Part shown: positions 45,201 to 48,354 of the stretch, piece after piece | How positions within the stretch are numbered: the stretch's first letter is position 1 | Layout of the letters: each line of letters starts with the position of its first letter | Source: Achatina immaculata | Taxonomy: Eukaryota > Mollusca > Gastropoda > Stylommatophora > Achatinidae | DNA: 64,000 nt | Direction: 5' to 3' | Assembly (NCBI GenBank): GCA_009760885.1 | Contig: CM019701.1 | Coordinates: 33,866,697-33,930,696 of the forward strand | Translations under genes and position numbers: made by a program | The notes under the pieces: model-generated | Databases searched by the model: none | Told to the model about the DNA's origin: nothing | The model's input: only the letters and a program-made list of their open reading frames with translations

Positions 45201-47818
45201 AACAAGGCAAAGTCATAGGGTGAGTACAGAGAGTGTAGTATGCCATTTGCCATCTCATGAAACTCAAGGCATAGATCAAGACATCAAGGCTTCATCAAGT
45301 GTCAAGAGCTGGGAAACAAACTTCACAGACACATGATGCATGTTCAAGTTTTCTTTGAGGATCTCCCAACAGACTCCATAACTAATTCCAATCACGTGAC
45401 AGAGCTGATGGGCTGTTTGGTGGTGGTCATCATGGATGAGTTCATTAATTTTTTATCCACGTTTTCTGCCATTTTACTAATAATTGGTCATCCTGAACAC
45501 TCATCTTCTTGAACAGATACTTGACCAGCCATGAAACATATCTGGCACACTTCTTATTCATTGTTCACTCTCAACATTGGCTGCATTGTGTTACAGTTAA
45601 GCACCCTTTGAACCAACACCTTCAACTTTGGCATAACATTTTTACGACTGGGTTCATTTTTCCACTGTGATCCCTTTTCCATTGTCCAGGAAAGTTTTCT
45701 GTTGGGTTTTTCTACCATTTGGAAGTAGTATAGGATCTTGGTCAGCTATAGTTCACCAATCCCAATGCAAGCAGTCAGCTACGCATCATTGATGGATATC
45801 TCATTCAGCCTGAGTAGTGCATCTTCCCCTCCCCCATGTGCCAAAGATATCAGTAGCAGATCTGCTGAGCTTCACACAAAATTTGACGCAGGCATGTTTA
45901 TTCAAATTTGTCAGCCATTGTAATGCTTACAGAGCAGTCATAACACAAGACCGCAAAACCATGTGCACAGACTGAACATGTGTTGATAGTACAACACCAA
46001 GTGGCAGATTGACTCAGCAGGCTTGGGAGTAATGACCTTCAGTGTCCTATGTGTACTTGGTGAAAGGTCTAACTTCTAACTGCAAGTACAACCGAGGAAA
46101 TTTCTGATACCACCTTTTATGAATGCCCCATATACCATTTCCTTGAAGGTTGACCAATCAGTATACACCTGGATTCAGTTCATATAGTAAGATTCAATGG
46201 TCCCCATTGCACACAGCTTTAAAACCGTGAGGTCTGATGATCCAGTAGCTTACAGCTGAGTAATGTTTATCTGGCTAATCATTTTGCCTGAATCTGATGG
46301 AATGTCTGGCATTTTTCAAAGTTCTCTTACCTTGGAGAATAATTGTCTTGTGTACAGTTGTTCTGCTACAGATACTGGAGTTTTCAGTTTGTTATTAAGT
46401 TTCTATTTATCTACTAATTTTCTGTAGGGATGGTCTAAGGTATGCATTTTGTATAATTAGGTTGCTCTGACTATTATTGACCTGTTGATACATTCTTCCA
46501 TGTATGCTCATATTCTGTCCCAGATTCACTGGTTTCATATCAGATTTTCCTCCATCCCTATGTCTTCATCAGTCCATCATCCTGACTAGCCTTGTGAGGC
46601 TCAAGACCAAGATCTCCAGCTCCACTGATTGGCAGGTGTGCAGTGTCTAAAACTGGAAGGCCTTCTGTCCTAGAAGGGGTACACTGTGCTTGCATTTTGC
46701 CCACAGATAAGTAAGTTTTATTAAAATGCACAGAATAGTGTCTCCAAATTCTTTGAGACTCCTGTGATAAGAAAGCTTCTAACAGATTTCTCAGTTTTGT
46801 TCCCTTTTTCCCTAGATAATTCTATTTTATAAGAGGGTGACATGATACCCTTTAGCTATAATTATCAGTGCTGATTACTCCAGGATTCTAAGCTACAGTA
46901 GTAGGACAATGTTTTTTTAAACAATCAGATCTGATGTTTCTCACAAAGTGAATATATGAGCTCTTAACAGTTATTCTGGTAAGGAATGTAGACAGAAAAA
47001 TAGACTATAATAAAAACATCTCAAGAATTCAACACAAGAATTCTACTAAAAGCAACCTATGAAATGCAAAGGTGTTCATATACCTCAAAAACATTTGCAT
47101 TCATTAAAAAACCTCATTGAGAAACTGTCTGGAATCCGTGCATGCAAGATGAGATACCTAGTAAAGCAGTCAAGACTTAAACATGTTAAAGAATGTTGAG
47201 ACCTGACATATAGTTAGTTTAACACTATCCATGATGTACATAACGATTCAGGCATGTAGTTAAATGTGATAAATTACATTTGATAAGAATGAAGTTTGAT
47301 CAATTAACTGCAAGAACCTATAGTATGAGAATGGCAGCAACCAGACGCAGAGGACATGTCTTACATTAGACTGGAAACAAATTCTCACAAATGGAACACT
47401 TCTCAAACGACGCTGTTTTCCCAGACTGGCCAAGTAACAGAATAAGAATTTTCATTTTGCCATGGCTGCAGACATACACTGCGTTTGTATGAAAATTACT
47501 AAACGTGAGTTTTACGCTCCAATGAAATGTTCAAGAATAGTTCCAATTTTTTTAAAATTTCACAAAACATTTTTTCGCTCTTTGATGCAAGGAAAGATGA
47601 ATATGTTGAAAGAATATATGAATCACTTATGCGTGACCATTATAAGCTTCAGTGTTTCTAAACCACATGCCACTGAGGAGCATGGCAGGAGAGAAGACAC
47701 ATTGAGGAATAGCTAGAAGTTAAAGTGTTTTACTTGCCTGATCAATAGGAACCCCGGTCGAATCTGCAAGAGGGGTTAAAACACGAGATCCGCCATAAAA
47801 TTCGTTTTTAAACATCAT
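63..47818 (-). CDS. MBOAT1/2: MBOAT1/2-like lysophospholipid acyltransferase, split gene, 10 exons, 3' end missing
   Basis: Family role (established): MBOAT1/2 enzymes are multi-pass ER-membrane proteins that transfer acyl groups from acyl-CoA to lysophospholipids in the Lands cycle. Seen here: ten minus-strand exons at 47818-47738, 44031-43886, 36906-36736, 19689-19579, 19469-19328, 10008-9915, 7002-6904, 4507-4404, 4158-3961 and 214-63. Their phases all match and together give about 432 residues. The order of motifs follows the human family from the short N-terminus (GVPIDQ-INF) through DYGGYTLDITGPLMIQTQK, FYNDYIAFIDG and YYFAWILADALNNAAGFGF to the catalytic segment SAFWHGFYPGYY. The family is roughly 500 residues, so only the C-terminal tail is missing. 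All splice sites are GT-AG except intron 1, which is GC-AG. Introns range from 109 bp to 17 kb, and nearly all the mobile elements in the first 47 kb sit in them. MBOAT1 and MBOAT2 cannot be told apart here. Confidence 0.93.
215..1522. other. MBOAT intron 9, left part, unassigned
   Basis: AT-rich sequence. The short open frames on both strands show no family resemblance or shared repeats with the rest of the window. Confidence 0.6.
1531..3021 (+). mobile_element. COMP element copy 1 (non-coding, (GAA)n tail)
   Basis: About 1.49 kb flanked by the direct repeat CAACTAGC (1523-1530 and 3022-3029). It starts with a form of GGTTCTAAGGACTGTTATTGC and ends in CGAAGAAGAAGAAG. Internally it has a leader with CTCCTCCC(G/A)(G/A)CCA repeats to about 2090. 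Then come about three units of about 105 bp (CTCTAGAGGTCxGTCA... ACCAGGGGTGAAACTTGATGG, 2118-2440). After them are about 85-90-bp units (CACCTCTCACCC...GAGGTTTTCCGGTGAGAAAG, 2540-2800) and a tail region with GGATCTCATGTGGTCC. Five copies share this plan. No ORF is conserved among copies, so it looks like a non-autonomous retroelement. Confidence 0.85.
3030..3960. other. MBOAT intron 9, right part, unassigned
   Basis: No coding or repeat signal recognised apart from a short (AT)n run near 3857-3870. Confidence 0.6.
3961..4158 (-). CDS. MBOAT1/2: MBOAT exon 9, catalytic His/Asn region
   Basis: Sixty-six codons, phase 0 at both ends. It carries STSLKINIDSWNKKTLVWLR (the conserved W-N, active-site Asn region) and FACSAFWHGFYPGYYIMFGS (the invariant His of the MBOAT fold). 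Acceptor CCCACAG, donor GTAATG. Both catalytic residues are intact, which argues that the gene is functional. Confidence 0.96.
4404..4507 (-). CDS. MBOAT1/2: MBOAT exon 8
   Basis: Codes ADALNNAAGFGFNGYDAQGN through KWDLTDNVDILGVE. It is nearly superimposable on the family motif ADAxNNAxGFGFxGYDxxGxxxWDLxSNxxIxxIE, so it is a strong anchor. Acceptor TTTCAG, donor GTAAGA, ending in phase 0. Confidence 0.96.
4508..5814. other. MBOAT intron 7, unassigned
   Basis: No recognisable gene. The stretch 5345-5600 (ACATGGGTGAATCAAAACG onward) faintly resembles degenerate Tc1/mariner ends, but I could not confirm it. Confidence 0.45.
5815..5935 (-). mobile_element. LINE-B 3'-end fragment
   Basis: Read on the minus strand it matches the LINE-B end: DEIxxLxxDRxxWxxxMRALCD followed by CACGxGAAGGATGTAAG. 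Only about 120 bp survive, and a plus-strand copy starts just downstream. Confidence 0.65.
5945..6400 (+). mobile_element. LINE-B 3' portion, 5'-truncated
   Basis: Contains a 115-codon open stretch (6020-6367) with CLRKILGIKWNEFKNNAEIR, WVIRKWRWTYVGHLMRRNDQ, KRDRPRETLKRTLREAK and NTLRALCDV before a stop. This is the typical C-terminal tail of RTE/CR1-like LINE ORF2 proteins (KRILGI...WIGHxLRR...GRPRxTWRRT). No RT core remains. Related copies are at 7150, 51325 and 59385, and a divergent one near 42290. Confidence 0.8.
6401..6903. other. MBOAT intron 7, right part, unassigned
   Basis: No feature recognised. Confidence 0.6.
6904..7002 (-). CDS. MBOAT1/2: MBOAT exon 7
   Basis: Codes TPEFYSMTFMERLIFILGVL through ARFKYYFAWIL, the hydrophobic helix and the (P/F)KYYFAW signature of the family. 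The acceptor is TTTCAG and the donor is GTACAC, which is weaker than its neighbours. The split codon with exon 8 gives Ala. Confidence 0.93.
7150..7545 (+). mobile_element. LINE-B 3' portion, 5'-truncated, frameshifted
   Basis: Two overlapping frames carry the LINE-B C-terminus. One covers the start (RILCIKWNEFKNNAEIRQMT-like). The other runs 7242-7490 with QPVLWVIRKRRWTYAGHVIR and IKKLAEDRKSW. It ends with the family tail GGGAAGGATGTAAGAT near 7535. About 80% similar by eye to the 5945 copy. Confidence 0.78.
7560..8830 (+). pseudogene. Degenerate multi-copy metazoan ORF, probably transposon-derived
   Basis: Successive plus-strand frames at 7722-7937, 8045-8368 and 8435-8707 join into one protein-like stretch. 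Pieces include NLVFCNDIGNLVKKIGLSEY, EWRIFINSSK, VISVDLKMVNFL, GYTKYPGFLCLWDSIAKHEC, PPLHIKLGLMKQFVKASKKD, and LDRFPENLGDLCEKQGKRFQ. I recall this domain as an uncharacterised protein repeated many times in cephalopod, chelicerate and cnidarian genomes, which suggests a mobile-element gene. The superfamily is unknown to me. Frameshifts and stops (for example near 7940, 8368 and 8708) mean it is not intact. No terminal repeats were found, and the true ends are uncertain. Confidence 0.6.
8831..9365. other. MBOAT intron 6, unassigned
   Basis: No feature recognised; low-complexity A-rich stretches. Confidence 0.55.
9370..9545 (+). mobile_element. Possible tRNA-derived SINE
   Basis: Contains a tRNA-like head (GATGGAGTGGTTAGTGCAAT, A-box region) and a degenerate B-box (GTTTTGATTTC) about 45 bases on, then T-rich sequence. 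The spacing fits a tRNA-derived SINE, but the B-box is poor. Confidence 0.45.
9688..9800. repeat. 37-bp unit tandemly repeated three times
   Basis: The unit ATTTCAAAGGAGAGAGATCA with its flank TTACGGCCAAAAATTTT occurs three times in a row. The middle unit has CAACC for CGGCC. A small local minisatellite, starting 100 bp from MBOAT exon 6. Confidence 0.85.
9915..10008 (-). CDS. MBOAT1/2: MBOAT exon 6
   Basis: The correct frame reads KIVLKKLVIASACCAGMMIL PGLFYPPEKLN, a Lys-rich edge plus one membrane helix. It fits the family's VVxKLLVCGLSLLFHLTICTT position. Another frame is open for longer here but has no family resemblance. The acceptor is CCAATAG and the donor is GTAAGT. The exon starts in phase 0 and ends with one spare base that exon 7 completes. 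Confidence 0.85.
10009..10609. other. Start of MBOAT intron 5, with a GA-rich microsatellite at 10362-10430
   Basis: Unassigned sequence containing an imperfect (GA)n/(GGA)n tract. Nothing else recognised. Confidence 0.6.
10610..11405 (+). mobile_element. LINE-C, RT-bearing 5' part (split by COMP copy 2)
   Basis: Broken ORF with reverse transcriptase motifs: FTDYSKAFD (motif A), QGCILSPYLFNLYTENTMRN (motif B) and RYGDDTVLLSTTQKEM (motif C, YxDD-type). Then comes the thumb region with INEEKLEE. It continues after the COMP insertion at 12890. It is 5'-truncated (no endonuclease) and has many stops. Confidence 0.82.
11416..12879 (-). mobile_element. COMP element copy 2, inserted in LINE-C
   Basis: Reverse-oriented COMP from the (TTC)n tail at 11416 to CCTTAGAACC at 12879. 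Flanking duplication is ACAAGAACTT (11406-11415) and ACAAGTACTT (12880-12889). Removing it rejoins the LINE-C reading ACTACAAGAACTT-(A/G)ATA-TTGAAGAAGGCTGG, which is seen uninterrupted in LINE-C at 49010-49035. Both internal repeat blocks are present. Confidence 0.88.
12890..13165 (+). mobile_element. LINE-C, 3' part
   Basis: Continuation of the 10610 element: EEGWLV, then HxKHHDNLEKTILEG-like, KRKSGRPR and DDLRMDASAAGHFAYNREAY. Three frames are needed. The end is degenerate compared with the other LINE-C copies. Confidence 0.78.
13166..13990. other. MBOAT intron 5, unassigned
   Basis: No convincing feature; scattered short open frames only. Confidence 0.55.
13991..14170 (+). mobile_element. 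LINE ORF C-terminal fragment
   Basis: The plus strand reads GARGFVATSAYDLCKQLGIK then GQARARALRSLSETAEKASC WLW. This resembles the C-terminus (GARGxVxxxTxxxLxxLGIxG) seen after the RT domain in some LINE-encoded proteins. The clade is not resolved and no RT remains here. Confidence 0.5.
14205..14570 (+). mobile_element. tRNA-derived SINE
   Basis: Perfect pol III A-box TAGCTAAATCG (14214-14224) and B-box GTTCGATCC (14271-14279), spaced as in a tRNA-derived SINE. A non-tRNA body follows (GACCTCTGGGAGTCATGACC onward). The 3' boundary is a guess, near the AATTATTTTTTT stretch. Confidence 0.65.
14571..16414. other. MBOAT intron 5, unassigned
   Basis: AT-rich sequence without a recognisable gene or a repeat shared with the rest of the window. 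Confidence 0.55.
16426..17889 (+). mobile_element. LINE-D copy 1 (RT end + RNase H), 5'-truncated, open frame intact
   Basis: An 11-bp duplication GCTTATGTTCT flanks it (16415-16425 and 17890-17900). One uninterrupted frame of 472 codons (16439-17857) covers the RT thumb (LDSKLTWKQHINSAEAKARR). An RNase H domain follows at about residues 215-345, with acidic residues at VYTDGSAH, NFDAEVMAI, ILTDARSV and GNEKADHLAK. A Cys/His end LCTCAQVPQTVEHILQNC completes it. The 3' end is CGAACGAAGAAGAAGAAG. APE plus RT plus RNase H with such a C-terminus places it in the I/Jockey-like LINE superclade (inference; APE and RT core are truncated away here). The intact frame suggests a recent insertion. Confidence 0.92.
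18044..19310. repeat. Long inverted repeat (hairpin), arms about 610-630 bp, loop 24 bp
   Basis: The left arm 18044-18653 and right arm 18678-19310 are reverse complements with few mismatches and a few small indels. Outer ends are AATAAGGTAGACAGAGGTG and its complement. Inner ends are CAGCTGGGTGGAG and CTCCACCCAGCTG. Open frames occur on both arms but mirror each other and show no family, so I read the arms as non-coding. It could be a foldback element or an inverted duplication; no target duplication was identified. It lies in MBOAT intron 5, ending 17 bp from the exon 5 donor. Confidence 0.93.
19328..19469 (-). CDS. MBOAT1/2: MBOAT exon 5
   Basis: Codes KLPTILQYLSFMFYFHGIMV through GPLAFYNDYIAFIDGTTF and a Ser-rich end. 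It matches PSLLEYLSYxxNFMGILAGP...YKDYIxFIEG of the family. The donor is GTATGT at 19327. The right arm of a long inverted repeat ends only 17 bp into the following intron (see 18044-19310). Confidence 0.95.
19579..19689 (-). CDS. MBOAT1/2: MBOAT exon 4
   Basis: Codes GPLMIQTQKLTSLAFALHDG through LTPDQKEQAVR. This is the family's (P/G)PxMIxTQKxTSLAxxxHDG motif followed by the cytoplasmic linker. The acceptor is TTTTACAG and the donor is GTATTA. Only 109 bp of intron separates it from exon 5. Confidence 0.95.
19690..20199. other. MBOAT intron 3, start, unassigned
   Basis: Contains CA/TG-rich stretches near 19860-19885. Nothing else recognised. Confidence 0.55.
20200..21186 (-). mobile_element. 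RNase H-type LINE remnant, 3' part
   Basis: A 148-codon minus-strand frame (20205-20651) ends an ORF with LFSLCTGHT-like AVFSLCTGHTILSKHLHRVT, a Cys/His segment (LYLMYCNRQEETMKHHLLD) and RDTERLRWI. These match the C-terminal region after RNase H in I/Jockey-like LINEs. Upstream frames are broken. It continues beyond a LINE-C insertion into 21500-22010. Confidence 0.62.
21187..21498 (-). mobile_element. LINE-C 3' fragment, nested
   Basis: On the minus strand it reads the LINE-C end: LNVEEG, KYFGHIKHHDNLDKTVLEE, GRPRRRWLQDIVDDLQMDAS and NREAYRSAIREAKFRKGHAN, with the AATG-type tail at 21187. It interrupts an RNase H LINE remnant. Confidence 0.8.
21500..22010 (-). mobile_element. RNase H-type LINE remnant, 5' part
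   Basis: On the minus strand MYSDGSSFKGADSAGY near 21560 (first RNase H motif, DGS) is followed upstream by broken linker sequence up to about 22010. The linker is shared with a related remnant at 46090-46470 (GATxCTGGAGTTTT(T/C)AGTTT). Same element as 20200. Confidence 0.5.
22011..22545. other. MBOAT intron 3, unassigned
   Basis: Contains a (CATG)n/(TA)n-rich patch near 22330-22360. Nothing else recognised. Confidence 0.55.
22546..23560 (-). pseudogene. Tc1/mariner-type transposase remnant, split by an RTE-A fragment
   Basis: Minus-strand pieces follow the order of an insect-type Tc1/mariner transposase: LMRVREAFH, RPYPYKIKIIQQIL, RVEFCIAILG, MTDKAHCHLPGFVNKQSMRY, VVCGIMVFETVGPYFFEDS, VNSDRYITCVMC and LDIFLWGFLYQKHLT. 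The known family reads DEAHFHLxGxVNKQNxR...GPYFFED...DFFLWGYLK. All frames are broken. RTE-A fragment 23086-23369 interrupts it with a 12-bp duplication. Confidence 0.75.
23086..23369 (-). mobile_element. RTE-A 3' fragment, 284 bp
   Basis: Flanked by CAAGCCCAGTAT (23074-23085 and 23370-23381). Its 3' tail is (TC)n on the plus strand (CTCTCTCTGAACCTTAAGTG). Codes the RTE-A C-terminus (minus strand GRPKETWRRTTERMLSN-like). A severe 5' truncation typical of LINE insertion. Confidence 0.92.
23593..26185 (+). mobile_element. RTE-A copy 1, 5' half: leader (interrupted by COMP) and endonuclease
   Basis: The leader GGTACCCAGGATCTGCAAAG at 23607 matches the 5' end of the full-length copy at 41400. 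After the COMP insertion, the ORF has MQIGSWNVRTLNQTGKLAQT, LDILGI(stop)EARWTGQ, ALIITKEASRVLLKWT, FTKLSIIVCYAPTEAAEEEL and SDHNLL. This is an APE-type endonuclease of the RTE/CFDP2-like kind (asparagine at SWNVRT, SDHNLL near the end). Several stops and frameshifts. The element resumes at 30271 after a piggyBac. Confidence 0.88.
23677..25187 (+). mobile_element. COMP element copy 3, inserted in the RTE-A leader
   Basis: Starts GGTTCTAAGGACTGTTATTG and ends GAATGAAGAAGACGAAG. Flanked by AGTAACCCTAT (23666-23676) and AGCAAGCCTAT (25188-25198); the uninterrupted RTE-A leader near 41315 reads AGCAACCCTAT on the minus strand. Both tandem blocks are present: CTAGAGG(C/T)CGG units 24295-24600 and GAGGTTTTCC units 24700-24960. 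This is the most complete copy by eye. Confidence 0.9.
26433..29219 (+). pseudogene. piggyBac-like transposase, disrupted
   Basis: The likely start MPSDKTNVTGCS at 26433 is followed by a Ser/Asp-rich N-terminus (split by LINE-D 26650-27456) and a basic patch PPHAKRAKRNVSAA. The catalytic region has PSIDEMVIGYKGR, CDSLTGYVFNLLVYFGE, FADRYYTSLPL and KSMNGCDRIDLIVSYYG; these carry the three Asp positions of the piggyBac DDD triad. RKTVKWWKKIFTWTLEVVQV NA follows. The C-terminal Cys-rich domain is at 29095-29219 (CVHCSRRDKIVRLKYYCTTC, then a C and H). Several frameshifts and a stop after TASLKRCSK show it is inactive. The motif order matches the DDE_Tnp_1_7 family. Confidence 0.88.
26650..27456 (-). 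mobile_element. LINE-D copy 2, RNase H end, inside the piggyBac
   Basis: Flanked by TTTCAGACTG (26640-26649 and 27457-27466). A 246-codon minus-strand frame (26679-27419) has the RNase H domain: MYTDGSAHNGIK, FDAEVMAIIAAVEKLSD, LIDARSVLEAL and GNEKADHLAK. The segment WIPSH is lost (LQCGIPGNEK) through a 15-bp in-frame deletion. Ends in (TTC)n on the plus strand, the GAA tail. Confidence 0.93.
30271..32300 (+). mobile_element. RTE-A copy 1, 3' half: RT, C-terminus and (GA)n tail
   Basis: Continues from 26185. A 209-codon frame (30286-30915) holds the linker (KKEEWISKTTWEKIEQRKEI and NLAGAAEKVAYAND) and SDRAPGEDEVIADMLK. The RT palm has LRDCGNWRGITLLPLTSKVF, ALFIDFEKAFDSVNRDVLW and EDLDFTDNICLLSS. 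Compared with the 38116 copy, about 83 bp holding RT motif B (TGVKQGCILSSTLF) are deleted at 31430. It ends with GRPKETWRRTTERMLSN, then TTTAAGGTTCAGAGAGAGAG. Confidence 0.9.
32473..34290 (+). pseudogene. hAT transposase (GTF2IRD2/ZBED-like), disrupted
   Basis: Starts MASAPPAKRKRKLNEEG. A BED-type zinc finger remnant follows (FAQW, IVCFATT-like, then MKRHYETNH...YDKYE, with a 26-bp duplication inside). The catalytic core in 32894-33403 has MSSDLKQQMKATLSRFEHFS, IAIDETVDITGMAQLVVFVR and CLFTDGAVNMVGRHNGVAA. The frame then shifts to HCIIHQKNLCSYILTLDHVL and FYTEVRWLSCHKLLKRFYLL. The C-terminal dimerisation part (GIPGFFSYLQKVCHKDYGN; FHPDIAKIVIKK) is cut by COMP copy 4. This order matches hAT proteins such as the GTF2IRD2 C-terminus. 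Confidence 0.82.
34249..35248 (+). mobile_element. COMP element copy 4, 5'-truncated, with a LINE-C inside
   Basis: Only the 3' third of COMP is present: GAGAAAGTCCAACTCTAG to 34434, then 35176-35248 ending AAACGAAGAAGAAGAAG. Flanks AGAAGTGT (34241-34248) and AGAGGTGT (35249-35256) look like a duplication. Removing COMP restores the hAT frame (KIVIKKRCQ). The truncation at the 5' side is what target-primed reverse transcription produces. Confidence 0.82.
34435..35175 (-). mobile_element. LINE-C, 3' half, inside COMP copy 4
   Basis: Flanked by GAGGACCA (34427-34434) and GAGGATCA (35176-35183). On the minus strand it includes NAKKTKLMTTDKRNKAAEIY, INEEKLEEVESFEYLGS, LNIEEGWIVKRIKERKLKYF and the AATG-rich 3' end. 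Frameshifted but less decayed than the 10610 copy. Confidence 0.87.
35606..36735. other. MBOAT intron 3, end, unassigned
   Basis: Poly-C/T stretch near 35834-35855. No gene or shared repeat recognised. Confidence 0.55.
36736..36906 (-). CDS. MBOAT1/2: MBOAT exon 3
   Basis: Codes a Tyr completed from exon 2, then QIWHLLAQSLVSYAFMAYGG through CHIYRQIYDYGGYTLDIT. These are hydrophobic helices followed by the conserved DYG...DxTG motif. The acceptor is CACTCAG and the donor is GG-GTGATT, a weak donor. The 171-bp length keeps the frame with exons 2 and 4. Confidence 0.92.
36907..37455. other. MBOAT intron 2, start, unassigned
   Basis: Nothing recognised. Confidence 0.55.
37456..37690 (+). mobile_element. 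tRNA-derived SINE
   Basis: tRNA-like head with ATGGCAATATGGTCAGTGC and B-box GTTCAAATC (37508-37516). The 3' part GATGTTGACCACATCATCCT... AGGTCAAGGAAAATATGG recurs at 57095-57160, which supports a repeated element. Confidence 0.6.
37795..38104 (+). mobile_element. LINE-E remnant, left part (split by RTE-A copy 2)
   Basis: Broken frame with YSDKLLSISDACQYQDNIIN, PLNKFPGSDPM and HGKDKKHHRI-type reading (WEDxxxPQDLRN in other frames). This is the finger region of a LINE RT. It resumes at 41418. Confidence 0.55.
38116..41406 (-). mobile_element. RTE-A copy 2, full length (3.29 kb)
   Basis: An 11-bp duplication AGAAACACTAT (38105-38115 and 41407-41417) flanks the whole element. From the 5' end at 41406: leader, endonuclease (40366-41100, with MLLILGDFNAKVGEGNED and DVGSDHNLLV), linker (39742-40149), then RT (39126-38611) with TGVKQGCILSSTLFTLPLDW and DFADNICLLS. 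The C-terminus GRPKETWRRTTERMLSN and the (TC)n tail end it. APE, RT, about 3.3 kb and a microsatellite tail fit the RTE clade (inference). At 40217-40311 it carries a piece of piggyBac end. The ORF is frameshifted in several places. Confidence 0.93.
40217..40311 (-). mobile_element. Solo piggyBac end inside RTE-A copy 2
   Basis: About 95 bp nearly identical to the left 95 bp of the 26189 piggyBac, with the same junction to RTE-A (AATTCTCAACAGTA then TTAA or TTAG). The other side is not a piggyBac end: the match stops after CAGAGTAAAA and RTE-A sequence restarts, repeating about 27 bp that lie before the junction. Confidence 0.9.
41418..42164 (+). mobile_element. LINE-E remnant, right part
   Basis: Continues the 37795 element: NTILTQIWKKKGSKRNCNQY RGILLSNQNGKILCKIL, FRKNRSCLDTIFSLRQLTEK, LHIAFVDQEKAFNRADM (RT motif A) and GYVLSLLLFTYTDNI (motif B). 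Many frameshifts and stops. At about 42165 it passes into LINE-C-like 3' sequence. Confidence 0.65.
42165..42265 (+). mobile_element. LINE-C 3'-end fragment
   Basis: HLAHN(stop)EAYRSAVREAKFC KGHANE matches the LINE-C terminus exactly in order. It lies directly against LINE-E, either as a hybrid element or as a later insertion. Confidence 0.7.
42290..42760 (+). mobile_element. LINE C-terminal remnant (LINE-B-like)
   Basis: A frame near 42400-42585 has MTEMRCLRRILNAIKRNKIR, then VLQKQNGNV and, in another frame, VVGKREWPSNQDMEGGN. This resembles the post-RT region (MxCLRRIxxIxRxDxIRN) of RTE-like LINEs. Clade unresolved. Confidence 0.5.
42761..43098. other. MBOAT intron 2, unassigned
   Basis: Nothing recognised. 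Confidence 0.5.
43103..43817 (+). mobile_element. piggyBac-derived non-autonomous element (MITE-like)
   Basis: 715 bp between TTAA (43099-43102) and TTAA (43818-43821). Ends CTCTTTCCGTGC and GCACGGGAAGAG are inverted copies of the piggyBac ends. The right 200 bp (CTCTGCATTTATGAAATGTT onward) are similar to the right end of the 26189 transposon. No transposase. It stops 68 bp from MBOAT exon 2. Confidence 0.9.
43886..44031 (-). CDS. MBOAT1/2: MBOAT exon 2
   Basis: Codes INFLFCQVVAFCFAFPFRTG and on to GVLLTFFCFG, covering the first membrane helix and the start of the second. It follows a TTGCAG acceptor and ends at GGATA before GTAAGT. It begins in phase 0 and leaves two bases that are completed by exon 3 as Tyr. 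The matching family segment is DQVNFVxCQLFAL...FCFG. Confidence 0.92.
44032..44690. other. MBOAT intron 1, part, unassigned
   Basis: AT- and AC-rich (TATATATACACACACAC near 44275). Nothing else. Confidence 0.55.
44691..45130 (+). mobile_element. Possible LINE RT remnant
   Basis: Broken frames contain VLSH or CPIDVYHLYG / LMFIIYMDEITKKGKL-like wording (RT motif B end) and ETTNNFSKSSTVSTSVI. It resembles the palm-thumb region of RTE-like LINEs. Weak. Confidence 0.4.
45260..45925 (-). pseudogene. mariner-type transposase N-terminal half (FLJ37770-like), disrupted
   Basis: Minus-strand pieces: MADKFE then VKFCVKLSRSATDIFGTWG, ARYVSWLVKYLFKKMSVQDD-type reading, HHTAHQLCHVIGISYGVCWE and ILKENLNMHHVSVKFVSQLL. 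These match the paired helix-turn-helix half of mariner proteins of the FLJ37770 type (MADKxEQRxxIKFCxKLGKSATE...EICxxVGISYGTCxEILTENLNMRR). No catalytic half was found. Confidence 0.68.
45960..46470 (-). mobile_element. RNase H-type LINE remnant
   Basis: The minus strand has VYTDWSTFKEMVYGAFIKG (RNase H start, DGS changed) and upstream linker sequence similar to 21700-21960. Same family as the 20200-22010 remnant. Confidence 0.5.
46471..47737. other. MBOAT intron 1, part, unassigned
   Basis: No feature recognised; several short open frames without family resemblance. Confidence 0.55.
47738..47818 (-). CDS. MBOAT1/2: MBOAT exon 1 (start codon, GC splice donor)
   Basis: Codes 27 residues ending in TPLADSTGVPIDQ, which matches the family start (PLSELLGIPLDQ-like) just before the first membrane segment. 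I chose the first of two adjacent ATG codons (47818 or 47815). The frame stays open upstream to an ATG at 48010, but that extension has no family resemblance and contains low-complexity THTHT. The exon ends in phase 0 with CAG followed by GCAAGT, a textbook GC donor; no GT in a useful position is seen. Confidence 0.85.
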
Positions 47819-48320
47819 CGTTATTTTCTTGCTCTGTGCTACAGTCACAGATGAGGTAAGGTGTTCGCCTTTGTATGTGTGTGTGTGTGTTCTTTCTCCT
47901 CGGAAGATCACGTATGATCTAGGACAGGTCACCCGTTGACATACTATCGCTTCCGTGCCGTACCGACTGCGTTCAGAATTTTTTTTTTTAACAGGCAAGC
48001 ATACATTCATACTAGATTATAACACACGCTCTTCTTCTTCAGTCATTTTGAGACGTCGACTTACTTGTATACTTCTCAAATAATCAGTGGCCAGCGAGTC
48101 CATGTACATCTTCGTACTTTTTTTTAAGCGTTGGCCACATCCGTTTTTTCTATTCTTATTATGGTAGGGACTCCTGTAGACTTTTTTTCCCGTCATCTTA
48201 CTGCAACTTATGCCACATGTGCAAATATTGGTCTGGCCGATTTTGAGCTTGTATATACCTCAGGCTGTTGTGACCATTGCAGACTCAAAAAAAAAAATAG
48301 TGTATAGGCATATCAAAGCA
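47819..48320 (-). other. Probable MBOAT 5' UTR and promoter region
   Basis: Sequence upstream of the MBOAT start, with a short (GT)n tract at 47876-47890 and a T-run at 47980. A CTTACCTCATC-like stretch at 47850-47860 might be a splice junction of a non-coding exon. No clear core promoter motif. Confidence 0.3.
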
Positions 48321-48350
48321 AATTAGTATATAAGTATATAAAACTAAATA
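48321..48350 (+). repeat. 30-bp direct repeat, first copy
   Basis: Begins AATTAGTATATAAGTATATA. It is identical to 51241-51270, 2.9 kb away. The second copy abuts a LINE-C insertion. Confidence 0.85.
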
Positions 48351-48354
48351 TTTA

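Noticed and set aside
47738..48010. Longer MBOAT N-terminus starting at 48010
   Set aside because: The extra 64 residues contain a translated (GT)n tract and have no counterpart in the family; the short start at 47818 fits.
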